A DNA stretch of 64,000 bases from Labrys miyagiensis (lineage in GTDB: Bacteria; Pseudomonadota; Alphaproteobacteria; Rhizobiales; Labraceae). The stretch spans positions 62,001 through 126,000 of the forward strand of contig NZ_BSPC01000028.1 of the NCBI RefSeq assembly GCF_030160835.1, written 5' to 3'. Under the pieces are notes generated by a model that saw only the letters and a program-made list of their open reading frames with translations, was not told where the DNA came from and did no database searches. Of this stretch, positions 1 through 9,700 are shown piece by piece (within the stretch, counting starts at the first letter, position 1; the number at the start of each line of letters is the position of its first letter). A program made the translations under genes and the position numbers.

Positions 1-533
1 GCAGCCAGCTGATTGTCGTCGATCTGGATTTCGACGAGGCACCCCTCGGGCGAGCACACGATATATTTGCCGGTGGCGAAGGCGGCGTTGTCGAGATAGA
101 GGGCGATGCCATTGGGGATCAGGCCGCCCACCGGCATGACAAGGCGCAGGATCTGCTTCTTGTCGGTGGTGTTCTGCATCACGATCGCTGTCATGATCGT
201 CTGGCCGGTCTCGGAGCGCAGGTCACGGCGGATCAGGCAGATTTCCGTCTTCGACTGCTGATCCGTCTGGCAGAGCTTTACCCATTCAGGCTGCGAATTG
301 GACAGCGGCGGAACGACCGACCCTTTGAGGGAGGGCACATCCGCCGTGGCGGTATCGGTCGGAGCGGCGGCTGCCGGCGCGGCCTGAGCCGGCTTCTGGG
401 CAGGCTTGGCTGCAGGTGCCTTCGGCTTTGTGGTTGCGGCCGGCTTGGCAGGCTTGTCCTGGGCCAATGCGGGCGTTGCCGCAAGGCAGAGCGCCGCAAC
501 AGCTGCAGTCGCAAAGTGGCGAAACGACATCAT
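1..533 (-). CDS. IalB-family invasion-associated protein, 3' end outside window
   Basis: The frame is open from the window edge back to two adjacent ATG codons (533 and 530). The protein begins with a signal peptide (about 24 residues ending ATPALAQ) and a low-complexity Lys/Pro/Ala stretch. A globular part follows with the WVKLCQTD, KTEICLIRRDL and YIVCSPEGCLVEI segments, whose paired Cys residues are typical of the invasion-associated locus B family (periplasmic or outer-membrane-associated, exact function unclear). About 177 residues are visible; the C-terminus lies beyond position 1. Family membership is from recognised sequence pattern; a role in invasion is not implied for this organism. 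Confidence 0.8.
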   Translation of the reverse strand, partial: MMSFRHFATAAVAALCLAATPALAQDKPAKPAATTKPKAPAAKPAQKPAQAAPAAAAPTDTATADVPSLKGSVVPPLSNSQPEWVKLCQTDQQSKTEICLIRRDLRSETGQTIMTAIVMQNTTDKKQILRLVMPVGGLIPNGIALYLDNAAFATGKYIVCSPEGCLVEIQIDDNQLA

Positions 534-867
534 GCAAAATCCTTGAGTCCTGGGCCCGTCACCGCAGACGCAACGCGGCAACGCACCAATGGGGCTGAAT
601 GTCTCTCACCGCCAATCGGGGCGCCAAGATGACCATTTCGGGGATGGTCCATAAACGAAGCAGCCTTGGGTTTCCAGCCTCGAAAGCGATGTATGACCAT
701 TGCGCGCCTCCTATAGCGCGGTAATTTGCAGAAAAAGTGATCTGGCAGGCCATTGCCAAGAATTTCATGGCCATCTCTGATTGAAACTGCGCCGAATCTT
801 GCCGCCCAGATGGGCCTCCTGACAAGCGCAAGCGTCTGCATCGCCGTGAAAAGTTCAGATCGTTCTT
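534..867. other. intergenic region without a supported gene
   Basis: This stretch lies upstream of the IalB gene and downstream of the AmpG-like gene, both on the minus strand. The short open frames on both strands have no recognisable product or good ribosome site. It presumably holds the IalB promoter; I see no clear repeat or RNA gene. Confidence 0.4.
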
Positions 868-2238
868 TCAGGATTCGCCCCGGCGCGCTTCCGCGCCCCT
901 TGGCAAAGCGTTGGACTGTCTGGCGGCAGCAAGCCAGATGAACACGCAGAGCGCGGCGACGGGTATGCCGATAGTGGATGTCGAAATAAAGAAGGCGGGA
1001 TAGCCAATCGTATCGACGATTGCGCCGGATATCCCAGCAAGGCCGTGGCCAGGCAATGCATACAGGGAACTCAACAGGGCATACTGGCTGGCTGCATATC
1101 TTGGGGAGGTCAGCGACGACATATAGGCAGCGAGAGCAATGCCAGCGAAGCTCGCCGCCAAGCTTTCAACACTCACAGCCAGCGTGAGCAGACTAATGTC
1201 TGCGCCGTGTGCAGCAAGCAAGGCCAGGCTCAGATGGGATGAAGCTGCCGCAATTCCGCCGATCAGCAAACTTGGCATGAGCCCCAGGCGCCAGATCGAT
1301 AGGCCCGCGAAGAAGGGGGCCACAATCGTGATCCAGAAAGAGAAGACCTTGGTCACGCTCGCGATCTCGGATTTGGAGAACCCGAGGTCGATATAGAGTG
1401 GGGTGTTCATCGTGCCCGAGATGAAATCGGGCAAGCGATAGATGGCGACCAACAGAAGGATCGGAATTAGCATCCATTTCCAACGCTGGAATAGGTCGCC
1501 GAGCGGCTCAAGGAAAGACTCAAGCCATGAGTTCTTAGGGGGCAGTCCTTTTGCCGATGGTTGTTTTTCTGTGAGAGTCCCGACGATTGCAACGTCATCC
1601 GAATGGGTCTCGATCCGCTGCGGCGCCGGGGTGAACAATGCGGCCACTATGCCGATCAGCATCATCAGCATCATGCAAAGATACGCTATCCGCCAATTGG
1701 CGAAATCCGCAATATAGAGCGCGCCCGCACCGGCGCACAGGACACCGAGACGATACCCAAGCAGGGCAACTGCCAGCATAACCCCCTGTTCTTCCTTTGG
1801 TACGATGTTGATACGCCAACCGTCGATCACGATGTCTTGGCTGGCTGAGCAAAAGGCCGTAAAAATCGCGGATGCAGCGGTGGCCCAGAACATCTTCGCC
1901 GGATCACTGAAGGCCAGGCCCAGAAGGCCGATGGCGACCCCCAACTGGGCCAGCAGCATCCAGCCACGCCAACGCTCGCAAAAGCGCCTCAGAAAGGGCG
2001 GGTCCAAGCGATCAATGAAGGACGCCCACAGAAATTTCAGGCTGTAGGGCGAGGAGGCATAATAGAACAGGCCGATGTCAGTCAGCGAGATTCCGGACTC
2101 CCGCAACCGTGCCGACTGTGTCGAGACGATGAGCAAATATGGCAGTCCCGAGCTGAATCCAAGCGCCAGCATGAAAGCCAGGCGGCGATCGCTGGCGATG
2201 CTTTTCAGTATGGAGAGAAATTTGTTGCCGGGAATCAT
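868..2238 (-). CDS. AmpG-like MFS permease (muropeptide transporter family)
   Basis: A 456-residue inner-membrane protein with about 12 hydrophobic segments, the usual size for the AmpG/MFS family. Diagnostic stretches are GFSSGLPYLL near residue 28 and SQDIVIDGWRI near residue 130; AmpG proteins carry SQDIVIDA-type motifs at the equivalent place. AmpG imports GlcNAc-anhydroMurNAc peptides for peptidoglycan recycling. The gene is divergent from a YejA-type solute-binding protein 124 bp away, and both families are linked to murein peptide uptake. Residues 215-240 form a hydrophilic central loop. Family call is solid; substrate is inferred. Confidence 0.8.
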   Translation of the reverse strand: MIPGNKFLSILKSIASDRRLAFMLALGFSSGLPYLLIVSTQSARLRESGISLTDIGLFYYASSPYSLKFLWASFIDRLDPPFLRRFCERWRGWMLLAQLGVAIGLLGLAFSDPAKMFWATAASAIFTAFCSASQDIVIDGWRINIVPKEEQGVMLAVALLGYRLGVLCAGAGALYIADFANWRIAYLCMMLMMLIGIVAALFTPAPQRIETHSDDVAIVGTLTEKQPSAKGLPPKNSWLESFLEPLGDLFQRWKWMLIPILLLVAIYRLPDFISGTMNTPLYIDLGFSKSEIASVTKVFSFWITIVAPFFAGLSIWRLGLMPSLLIGGIAAASSHLSLALLAAHGADISLLTLAVSVESLAASFAGIALAAYMSSLTSPRYAASQYALLSSLYALPGHGLAGISGAIVDTIGYPAFFISTSTIGIPVAALCVFIWLAAARQSNALPRGAEARRGES

Positions 2239-2362
2239 AGTCCGCCTTTAGCGTCGCTCGACCGCACGGCCAAATTCTTTAGGCGGCCACGCAGCGACCC
2301 CGGATATACACTCAAATCCGATGTGATTCGATCTGGCAGGCATCTGGTTGCGACGGAAGACG

Positions 2363-4189
2363 ATGCAGATGTCGATTTCCCTACGAGTGGTACTACTCGG
2401 CATCGTCGTGGCGACATCGCTACTGGCCGCACCCCTTGCTTGCGCCCAGCCCAAGCCGGCCATCGCCATGCGCGGCGATCCCGCCCTGCCACCCGACTTC
2501 ACGGCCTTTCCCTATGTCGACACTGACGCACCCAAGGGTGGCAGCGCCAGCTATCCGATGCTCGGCACCTTCGACAGCATCAATCCCTTGATCGTCAACG
2601 GCTCGCCTTCGCCGGGCACGAACATATTCGTCTTCGAGACGGTGATGGCGCGCTCCTTCGACGAGCCCTTCACCTTCTACCCGCTGATCGCGCGAACGGT
2701 GGAAACGCCGCCGGACCGGTCCTGGGTGGAATTCACGCTCGACCCCCGCGCGAAATTCTCCGATGGGGTGCCTGTCACGGCGGAAGATCTGAAATTCTCG
2801 GCCGAGCTGTTGAGGGAGAAGGGGCGGCCCGGCGCGCGCAGTTCCTACAGCCAGATCGACGACATCGTCATCAAGGATCCGCATCGCATCCGTTTCGTCT
2901 TCAAGGATGCCAGCAACCGCGAACTGCCGATGCTGATGGCTGCCATGCCCGTGCTGCCCGAGCACGCCGTCGATGCCGCGAGCTTCGACAAATCGACCCT
3001 GAAACCAATGATCGGCTCAGGTCCCTATATGTTCGACCGCATCGATCCGGGCAACAGCGTCACCTTCCGCAAGAATCCCGACTGGTGGGGCAAGGACCTG
3101 CCGTCCAATCGCGGCCTCTATAATTTCGACCGCATCCGCTATGTCTATTATCGCGACCCTGTCACGATGTTCGAAGCCTTCAAGACGGACCAGTATGACG
3201 TCCGCCCCGAGGACGAGGCTTCGAACTGGGCCTCGGGCTACAATTTTCCCGCCGCGCGCGACGGCCGGGTGATCCGCCAGGAGATCGCCAACGGCCTGCC
3301 CAAGCCGGCGGTCGGCTGGGTCTTCAACACAAGGCGGCCTGTTTTCGCCGATGTCCGGGTGCGGCAGGCCCTCAGCATGATGTTCGATTTCGAATGGGCG
3401 AATTCGCGTCTCTTCGCCAACCTCTACACACGCACCTGCGGCTATTTCGATGGCTCCGTCCTTTCCGCCTGCGGTCTTCCCGCCGACGAGCGCGAAAAGG
3501 CCCTGCTCGCCCCTTTTGTCGGCATGGTGAGCCCCGATGTGATGGCTGGAACCTGGCGGCCAACGGTCAGTGACGGTTCCGGACGCGACCGCAAGGTGGC
3601 GCACCAGGCACTCGGCGTCCTGCAGCAGGCCGGCTGGACCATTCGTGATGGCAAGCTTCAGAAGGACGGCAAACCGCTGACTTTCGAAATTACGGTGCCG
3701 GACAAGGGTACCGAGCGCATCGCTCTCGTCTATGCCGACGGCCTCAAGCTTCTGGGCGTCGAGGTCAATATTCGGATGACCGACGATGCGCAGTTCCAGC
3801 GCCGCAAGCAGAATTACGACTTCGACATGCTGCCTTTTGCCTGGCAATCCTCGCTCTCGCCGGGCACGGAGCAGAATTTCCGCTGGAGCTCCGCGGTCGC
3901 CGATCAGCCCGGCAGCTTCAACTTTGCCGGTGTGAAAAGTCCTGCCGTGGATGCGATGATCCACGCTCTGCTGGCGGCGGATACCCAGGAGGATTTCGTG
4001 GCCGCGGTGCGGGCGCTCGATCGGCTGTTGATCTCGGGCAATTATGCGATCCCCCTTTTCCATGCGCCCAGGATGTGGATTGCGCGGTGGAACAAGACGA
4101 CCCGGCCCGATAAACCCGCTATGGCTTTGGGGGCATACAGCGATACACTTGCATCCGATCCGATTCTTGCTCATGTGAAAGCGCCCTGA
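2363..4189 (+). CDS. extracellular solute-binding protein family 5 (YejA/YepA-like)
   Basis: A 608-residue periplasmic binding protein with a signal peptide (cleavage near LACAQP). Family-5 features include DAPKGGSASYPMLGTFDS near residue 55, the FSDGVPVTAEDL segment and FRKNPDWWGKDLP, as in YejA/microcin C-type oligopeptide binding proteins. I chose ATG 2363 because GGAAG lies 5 bases upstream; an in-frame TTG at 2348 has no such site. No permease or ATPase genes follow, so it would have to dock on a transporter encoded elsewhere. Only 6 bases separate it from the next gene. Confidence 0.85.
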   Translation: MQMSISLRVVLLGIVVATSLLAAPLACAQPKPAIAMRGDPALPPDFTAFPYVDTDAPKGGSASYPMLGTFDSINPLIVNGSPSPGTNIFVFETVMARSFDEPFTFYPLIARTVETPPDRSWVEFTLDPRAKFSDGVPVTAEDLKFSAELLREKGRPGARSSYSQIDDIVIKDPHRIRFVFKDASNRELPMLMAAMPVLPEHAVDAASFDKSTLKPMIGSGPYMFDRIDPGNSVTFRKNPDWWGKDLPSNRGLYNFDRIRYVYYRDPVTMFEAFKTDQYDVRPEDEASNWASGYNFPAARDGRVIRQEIANGLPKPAVGWVFNTRRPVFADVRVRQALSMMFDFEWANSRLFANLYTRTCGYFDGSVLSACGLPADEREKALLAPFVGMVSPDVMAGTWRPTVSDGSGRDRKVAHQALGVLQQAGWTIRDGKLQKDGKPLTFEITVPDKGTERIALVYADGLKLLGVEVNIRMTDDAQFQRRKQNYDFDMLPFAWQSSLSPGTEQNFRWSSAVADQPGSFNFAGVKSPAVDAMIHALLAADTQEDFVAAVRALDRLLISGNYAIPLFHAPRMWIARWNKTTRPDKPAMALGAYSDTLASDPILAHVKAP

Positions 4190-4195
4190 GGCCCC

Positions 4196-5581
4196 ATGAC
4201 GTCGAACAGCTCATCTAGGATCGGCACGGCTCCCCCGACCCTCGACCTTCTGTTGCGGCAGAATGCCCAGCGTTACGGCGATCTGCTGGCTCTGATCGAT
4301 GCGCCCGACCGCCCCCTGTGGGCCGATGGCGCGCCGCGGCGGCTGAGCTGGAGCCAGGTCGATACCGCCGTGTCGGCAGTGGCAGGCCGCTTCTTCGAGA
4401 TGGGGTTGCCGAGCGAATCCGTCGTCTGCATCCAGGGCCTCAACGTTACGGATACGCTGATCGCCCTGATGGGCTGCATCCGGGCCGGCCTGGTGGCGGC
4501 GATCGTGCCGGTGGACTATGTCCCGGGCGAGATCGTCGCGCTGGCCGAGCGGCTGAACGCCAAGGCCATCCTGAGCGCCCGCAAGATGGGACAGGAGCAG
4601 CCGCTGCGGCCGCTGCGCCATCTGGTCGACGAATCGATCGCCGATATCCGCTTCATTGGCGCCTTCGGCGCCGATCTGCCTGGGGGCACCGTTTCCTTCG
4701 AGGACTGTATCGGTTTTCCCAAATCCGGGGCCATCACACGGCTGTCGCGCCGCGAGCGGCCGGAAGACAGCCTCGCCATCATGACCGTCGATCGCGACCC
4801 GGACGGCGCCTTTGTCATCGCGCGCAATCACCGGGAATGGCATGCCGCTGCTGCCATCCTGGTGGATGGCATCGGCCTTTCCCGCCAGTCGCGCCTGCTC
4901 TCCCCCATGGCGCCATCGAGCCTGGCCGGCCTTGCGAGCGGCATGGTCGCTTGGCTGGTCGCCGGCTGCCAGCTCGTCCTGCACCAAGCCTTCGATGCGA
5001 CCGTCTTCGCGGTGCAGATGAACATGCATGCCGTCAGCCATGTGATCTTGCCGGATCTGGCGCTGCAGGCCGGGCTTGCCGAGGGTCTCTTCGGCGGTCG
5101 CAAGCTTGAAAGGATTGCCAGCCTGGCGCGCGAACCTCATCGCAGCGTCGCGCTGCCACAGGCTCCCTGCCCCGTGCAGCATTTTGCCGTGCTGGGCGAG
5201 ATCGGCATCGTGCCGATGCTGGCGGCTGGCGATGGCGGCTTCCTGCTGCCGAACCAGGTCCGGGCGGGAGGCAGCGAGCAATCGACCATACTGGAGACCG
5301 TGGTGGAGGACGGCGGCCATCTCGCTCTACGCGGCGAACAGATACCGCTGGTGGGCTTCGATATCTCCGACCGTGACCTCTCCTATCCGGTCTCGCTCGA
5401 CGATTGGGTGACGACGTTCTATCCGGTGGAGCCGGCGGAAGACGGCATCAGGATCACGGGCGCGCGCTTTGGGGATGGTGCGGATGGAGCCGCCGGGCAA
5501 TCGCCAGCTCTTGCGGGCAGCGAGCAGGCAGCAAACAATGGCGACCACAGCAGGGTGCACGCACTGGCAGGCGCAGCCTGA
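4196..5581 (+). CDS. degenerate adenylate-forming (AMP-binding) family protein
   Basis: A 461-residue protein resembling the N-terminal domain of acyl-CoA synthetases: TLDLLLRQNAQRYGDLLALID at the start, a LSWSQVDTAVSAVAGRFF segment, then GCIRAGLVAAIVPVDY. The Ser/Thr/Gly-rich ATP loop normally near residue 200 is replaced by IMTVDRDPDGAFVIAR, and the C-terminal lid domain with its catalytic Lys is missing (typical length is 500-600). The last 35 residues are low complexity. It is probably not a working ligase, although the frame is intact. Co-transcribed with the solute-binding protein; an earlier role in activating an imported acid is conceivable but unproven. Confidence 0.6.
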   Translation: MTSNSSSRIGTAPPTLDLLLRQNAQRYGDLLALIDAPDRPLWADGAPRRLSWSQVDTAVSAVAGRFFEMGLPSESVVCIQGLNVTDTLIALMGCIRAGLVAAIVPVDYVPGEIVALAERLNAKAILSARKMGQEQPLRPLRHLVDESIADIRFIGAFGADLPGGTVSFEDCIGFPKSGAITRLSRRERPEDSLAIMTVDRDPDGAFVIARNHREWHAAAAILVDGIGLSRQSRLLSPMAPSSLAGLASGMVAWLVAGCQLVLHQAFDATVFAVQMNMHAVSHVILPDLALQAGLAEGLFGGRKLERIASLAREPHRSVALPQAPCPVQHFAVLGEIGIVPMLAAGDGGFLLPNQVRAGGSEQSTILETVVEDGGHLALRGEQIPLVGFDISDRDLSYPVSLDDWVTTFYPVEPAEDGIRITGARFGDGADGAAGQSPALAGSEQAANNGDHSRVHALAGAA

Positions 5582-5584
5582 CAC

Positions 5585-5671
5585 CCTGGGATCGCAGGCA
5601 TCCTTGCCTGCTCTTCCTCTCTGTCGAACGCAGCGCTTCCAAGAGCAGGCAAGGATGCCTGCGATCCCAGG
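5585..5671. repeat. perfect 31-bp inverted repeat between convergent genes
   Basis: The left arm (5585-5615) and right arm (5641-5671) are exact reverse complements of 31 bases, separated by 25 bases. It sits between the ends of the adenylate-forming gene (stop 5579-5581) and the D-threonine-aldolase-family gene (stop 5679). It could act as a two-way terminator, but no T-run follows either arm and the stem is much longer than usual, so a mobile palindromic element is equally possible. Confidence 0.85.
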
Positions 5672-5678
5672 AGCCTGC

Positions 5679-6746
5679 TCACCACACCTTGCCGCGCGCC
5701 ACCACGGGCTCCGGGCCCAGCACATCTTCGCCACGGGTCAGCACCACAGCGTCGAGCATGTTGGCGACCACGCAGGCATGGTTCGGCACGATCCGCACGC
5801 GATCCCCGACCTTGAAGCCGACGGGCTCCCGGCTGACCAGGCGTCCATGCTCTTCCGAGAGGTTGTCGACGGCGATATCGGGGCGGCCGACGACATGGCC
5901 ATAGCCGGTCAGGCCGAGCAGATCGGAGGTCAGCACCTTCGACCCGGCATCGATGATGGCGCGATGTGCATCAGGCACCGAAACCACGGTCGCCAGCACA
6001 TGCAGCGCGCAGTCGTCGAAACCGCAGATGCCTCGTTCGACGAGAGAGCGGTCGTTGTAGACATAGGTGCCGGGCCGATATTCGGTGACGACAGGCGCCT
6101 CATGCGCGCGCCACATGTCGGGCGAGCCGCCGCTGGTGATGGTTTCAACAGGCGTGCCAAAGGCTTCGATCAAGGACTTCGCCTTCGTCATGAACTCCTG
6201 CACGGCCTCGGTTCCACCCACCGGCGGATAGGTCATCAGCCCGCCGAAATGCAGGTTGGGTGAGGACGCGATCCGCCCCGCCAGTTCGGCTGCCGCCTCC
6301 GGCGTGGCGACGCCGCAGCGCCGTGCGCCCGTATCGCACTCGATGAGCACCGTGAGCTTGTGCCCGGAGCCGTTCATCGCCGCCGAGAGCCCTTCCACGA
6401 CGGCTGCGCTGTCGGCGACGACACGCAGCTTGATTTTGCCGGCCAGCGCCTTCAGCCGCTCCTGCTTGGCCTCTCCCACCAGATTATAGGTGATGAGAAC
6501 GTCGTCGATGCCGGTGCCGTCGGTCATGGCATCGGCTTCCGACAGTTTCTGGCAGGTGATGCCGACCGCACCCTTCTCGATCTGGAAGCGTGCCAGGCGC
6601 GGCAGCTTGTGCGTCTTGATGTGGGGGCGCAGCTTCAGGCCATGTTCGTCGCAATAGGCCTGGAAGCGGATGATGTTGCGTTCGGCGATATCGAGATCGA
6701 CGAGAACAGCCGGCGTCTCGACGGAAGAATAAGCTGCTTTACCCAT
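5679..6746 (-). CDS. DSD1 / D-threonine aldolase family PLP enzyme
   Basis: A 355-residue cytoplasmic enzyme with an alanine-racemase-like N-terminal barrel and a D-serine-dehydratase-like C-terminal domain. The PLP site is PHIKTHK (residues 41-47, Lys44 the likely Schiff-base lysine), and the metal-binding His-x-Cys motif is visible in PNHACVV near residue 328. Members cleave D-threonine to glycine and acetaldehyde or act on other D-3-hydroxyamino acids; the substrate cannot be read from sequence. Its start is 12 bases downstream of mfd's stop on the same strand, so it may be transcribed with mfd. Confidence 0.85.
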   Translation of the reverse strand: MGKAAYSSVETPAVLVDLDIAERNIIRFQAYCDEHGLKLRPHIKTHKLPRLARFQIEKGAVGITCQKLSEADAMTDGTGIDDVLITYNLVGEAKQERLKALAGKIKLRVVADSAAVVEGLSAAMNGSGHKLTVLIECDTGARRCGVATPEAAAELAGRIASSPNLHFGGLMTYPPVGGTEAVQEFMTKAKSLIEAFGTPVETITSGGSPDMWRAHEAPVVTEYRPGTYVYNDRSLVERGICGFDDCALHVLATVVSVPDAHRAIIDAGSKVLTSDLLGLTGYGHVVGRPDIAVDNLSEEHGRLVSREPVGFKVGDRVRIVPNHACVVANMLDAVVLTRGEDVLGPEPVVARGKVW

Positions 6747-6758
6747 GATTGATCCTGA

Positions 6759-9700
6759 TCAGGCGGCCTGTTTGGTCTCGGCGATGCGGGCGAGGTTCTT
6801 GAGGATGACGGCGGTGCCCTTGAGGCGATCATTGGGCTGTTCGAAATCGCGCTGGAACAGGATCCGCATGTCGGGTCGCACCCTGGCGAAGGAGCCCTGG
6901 TCGGCGATGTAGCGCACCAGCCCGTTGGGATTGGCGAAGGAGTTCTCGCGGAAGGAGACGACCACACCCTTGGGGCCGGCATCGACCTTCTCGACATTGG
7001 CCCGGCGGCACAGCGCCTTGATCGACATCAGCCGCAGCAGTTGGTCGACCTCGGCCGGGCGCTCGCCGAAGCGATCTGTAAGTTCGGCCCCGAAGGCATC
7101 GATCTCCGCATCGGTGTCGAGCGAGGACAGGCGCCGATAGAGGCTAAGGCGCAGCGTGAGGTCCGGGACATAATCCTCCGGGATCATCACCGGCGTGCCG
7201 ATGGTGATCTGCGGCGACCACTGCTCCTCGACCTCGGTCTCGACGCCGCCATCCTTCAGTGCCGCCACCGCCTCTTCCAGCATCTGCTGGTAGAGTTCGT
7301 AGCCGACTTCCTTGATATGACCCGACTGCTCGTCGCCGAGCAGATTGCCGGCGCCGCGAATGTCGAGGTCATGCGATGCAAGCTGGAAGCCTGCGCCGAG
7401 CGTATCGAGCGACTGCAGCACCTTGAGCCGGCGTTCGGCACCGGGCGTGATGGTGCGGTTGGCCGGCAGGGTGAACAGGGCGTAGGCTCGCGTCTTGGAG
7501 CGGCCGACACGCCCGCGCAACTGGTAGAGCTGGGCAAGGCCGAACATGTCGGCGCGCCAGACGACCAGCGTATTGGCGGTGGGGATATCGAGGCCGGATT
7601 CGACGATCGTGGTGGAGAGCAAGATGTCGTATTTGCCCTCGTAGAAGGCCGTCATCACGTCTTCGAGCTGGCCGGCTGCCATCTGGCCATGGCCGATGGC
7701 GACCTTGGCCTCCGGTGCGTATTCGTTGAGGAACGCCTTGGCGTCGGCGATATCTTCGATGCGCGGCACCACGAAGAAGCTCTGGCCGCCGCGATAGCGC
7801 TCGCGCATCAGCGCCTCGCGCAGCACCACGGGATCGAACGGCGTCACGAAGGTGCGCACGGCCAGGCGGTCGACCGGCGGTGTGGCGATGATCGACAGCT
7901 CACGCACGCCGGTGAGAGCCAGCTGCAGCGTACGCGGGATCGGCGTCGCCGAGAGCGTGAGCACATGCACCTCGGCCCGCAGCTGCTTCAGCCGCTCCTT
8001 GTGGCCGACGCCGAAATGCTGCTCTTCGTCGATGATCAGGAGGCCGAGATCGCGGAAGGAAATCGTCTTGGCGAGCAGCGCATGCGTACCCACAACGATG
8101 TCGATATCGCCGGAGGCCAAACCGGCCCTGGTCTTGCGCGCGTCCTCCGCCGAGACGAAGCGGGACAACTGCGCGACCTTGACAGGCAGACCCTTGAAGC
8201 GGTCGGCGAAGGTCTTCGTATGCTGGCGCGCCAGCAGCGTGGTGGGCACGACGACGGCGACCTGCCGACCGGCGAGAGCGCAGGCGAAGGCCGCGCGCAG
8301 TGCCACTTCCGTCTTGCCGAAGCCGACATCTCCGCAGACGAGGCGGTCCATCGGCCGGCCGGAGGCGAGATCATCCAGCACGGAATCGATGGCGAATTGC
8401 TGGTCCTCGGTCTCGCTATAGGGGAAGCGCGCCGCGAACTCGTCATAGATGCCCTGGGCCGGCACCAGTTTGGGCGCCTCGCGCAGGGCACGGGCAGCAG
8501 CGATTTTGATCAGCTCACCCGCCATCTCGCGGATGCGCTTCTTCATGCGCGCCTTGCGTTCCTGCCAGCCCCGGCCGCCAAGCTTGTCGAGCTGGGCTTC
8601 GGCATCCTCCGAGCCGTAGCGCGACAGAAGTTCGAGATTCTCCACCGGCAGGAACAGCTTGTCGCCGCCGGCATAGTGGATCTCGAGGCAGTCATGCGGC
8701 GCGCCGACCGCCGTCACCGTCTGCAGGCCGACGAAGCGGCCGATGCCGTGCTCGACATGGACGACGACGTCGCCGGGCGAGAGCGTGCCGATCTCGGTGA
8801 GAAAATCCTGCGCACGCTTCCGCTTGGTCGTGCGGCGCACCAGCCGGTCGCCGAGAATGTCCTGCTCGGAGATGATGGCGAGATCGCGGGTCGTAAAACC
8901 GGTCTCCAGCGGCAGGATGCCGAGCGCGATCTCCGATTTCGGCAGAGCCAGGGCGCGGGCAAAGTCCGGCACCGGCTTGGCCTGGGTGAGGCCGTGGTCG
9001 GAGAGCACGGCGCCGAGACGCTCGCGGGAGCCATCCGTCCAGCCGGCGACGATTACGCGCTTGTTTTCACCCTGCAGGTCGCGGATGTGGCGGATGACGG
9101 CGTCGAAGACATTGGCATCCTCCGCCGCGCGTTCGGCGGCGAAGGTGTGGCCCTGCTTGCCGCCACAATCGACAACTTCCCGTCCAGGCGCCCCCGGCGC
9201 GGAGAAGGGCGTGATGCGGACGAGTGACGATTCATCGAGGCGGCGGCGCCATTCCTCCGGCCCGAAATAGAGCCTATCCGGTCCCAGCGGCTTGTAGGGC
9301 ACGCTTTCGCCCGGCTTGCCCAGGGCGTCGCGGCGGGCGTCGTAATAATCCTTGATCTGCGCCAGGCGCTCGCCAGCCGCATCCTCGGCCAGCGCATCAA
9401 GGGCCACAGGCACGCCGGGGAGATAGTCGAACAGCGTGTCGAGCCTGGTGTGGAAGAGCGGCAACCAATGTTCGAGGCCGACATAGCGGCGCCCTTCCGA
9501 GATAGCTTCATAAAGCGGATCGCCCCGGGTCTGCGCCCCGAACTCCGCGAGATAGGCCTGGCGGAAGCGCTTGATCGTCTCGGTGGTGAGCTGGACTTCG
9601 CTCATCGGCACGAGGTCGAGCATGCGCAGCTGCGCCGAGGAGCGCTGCGTCTCCACATCGAAGCTGCGGATCGACTCCAGCGTGTCGCCGAAGAAGTCGA

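Noticed and set aside
4318-5109. Long plus-strand frame (263 residues) inside the adenylate-forming gene
   Set aside because: Arg/Pro/Gly-rich product typical of a shifted frame in high-GC DNA; the AMP-binding-like frame explains the region.
7041-9227. 728-residue plus-strand frame opposite mfd
   Set aside because: Antisense shadow of mfd; composition is His/Arg/Gly/Asp-rich without any domain.
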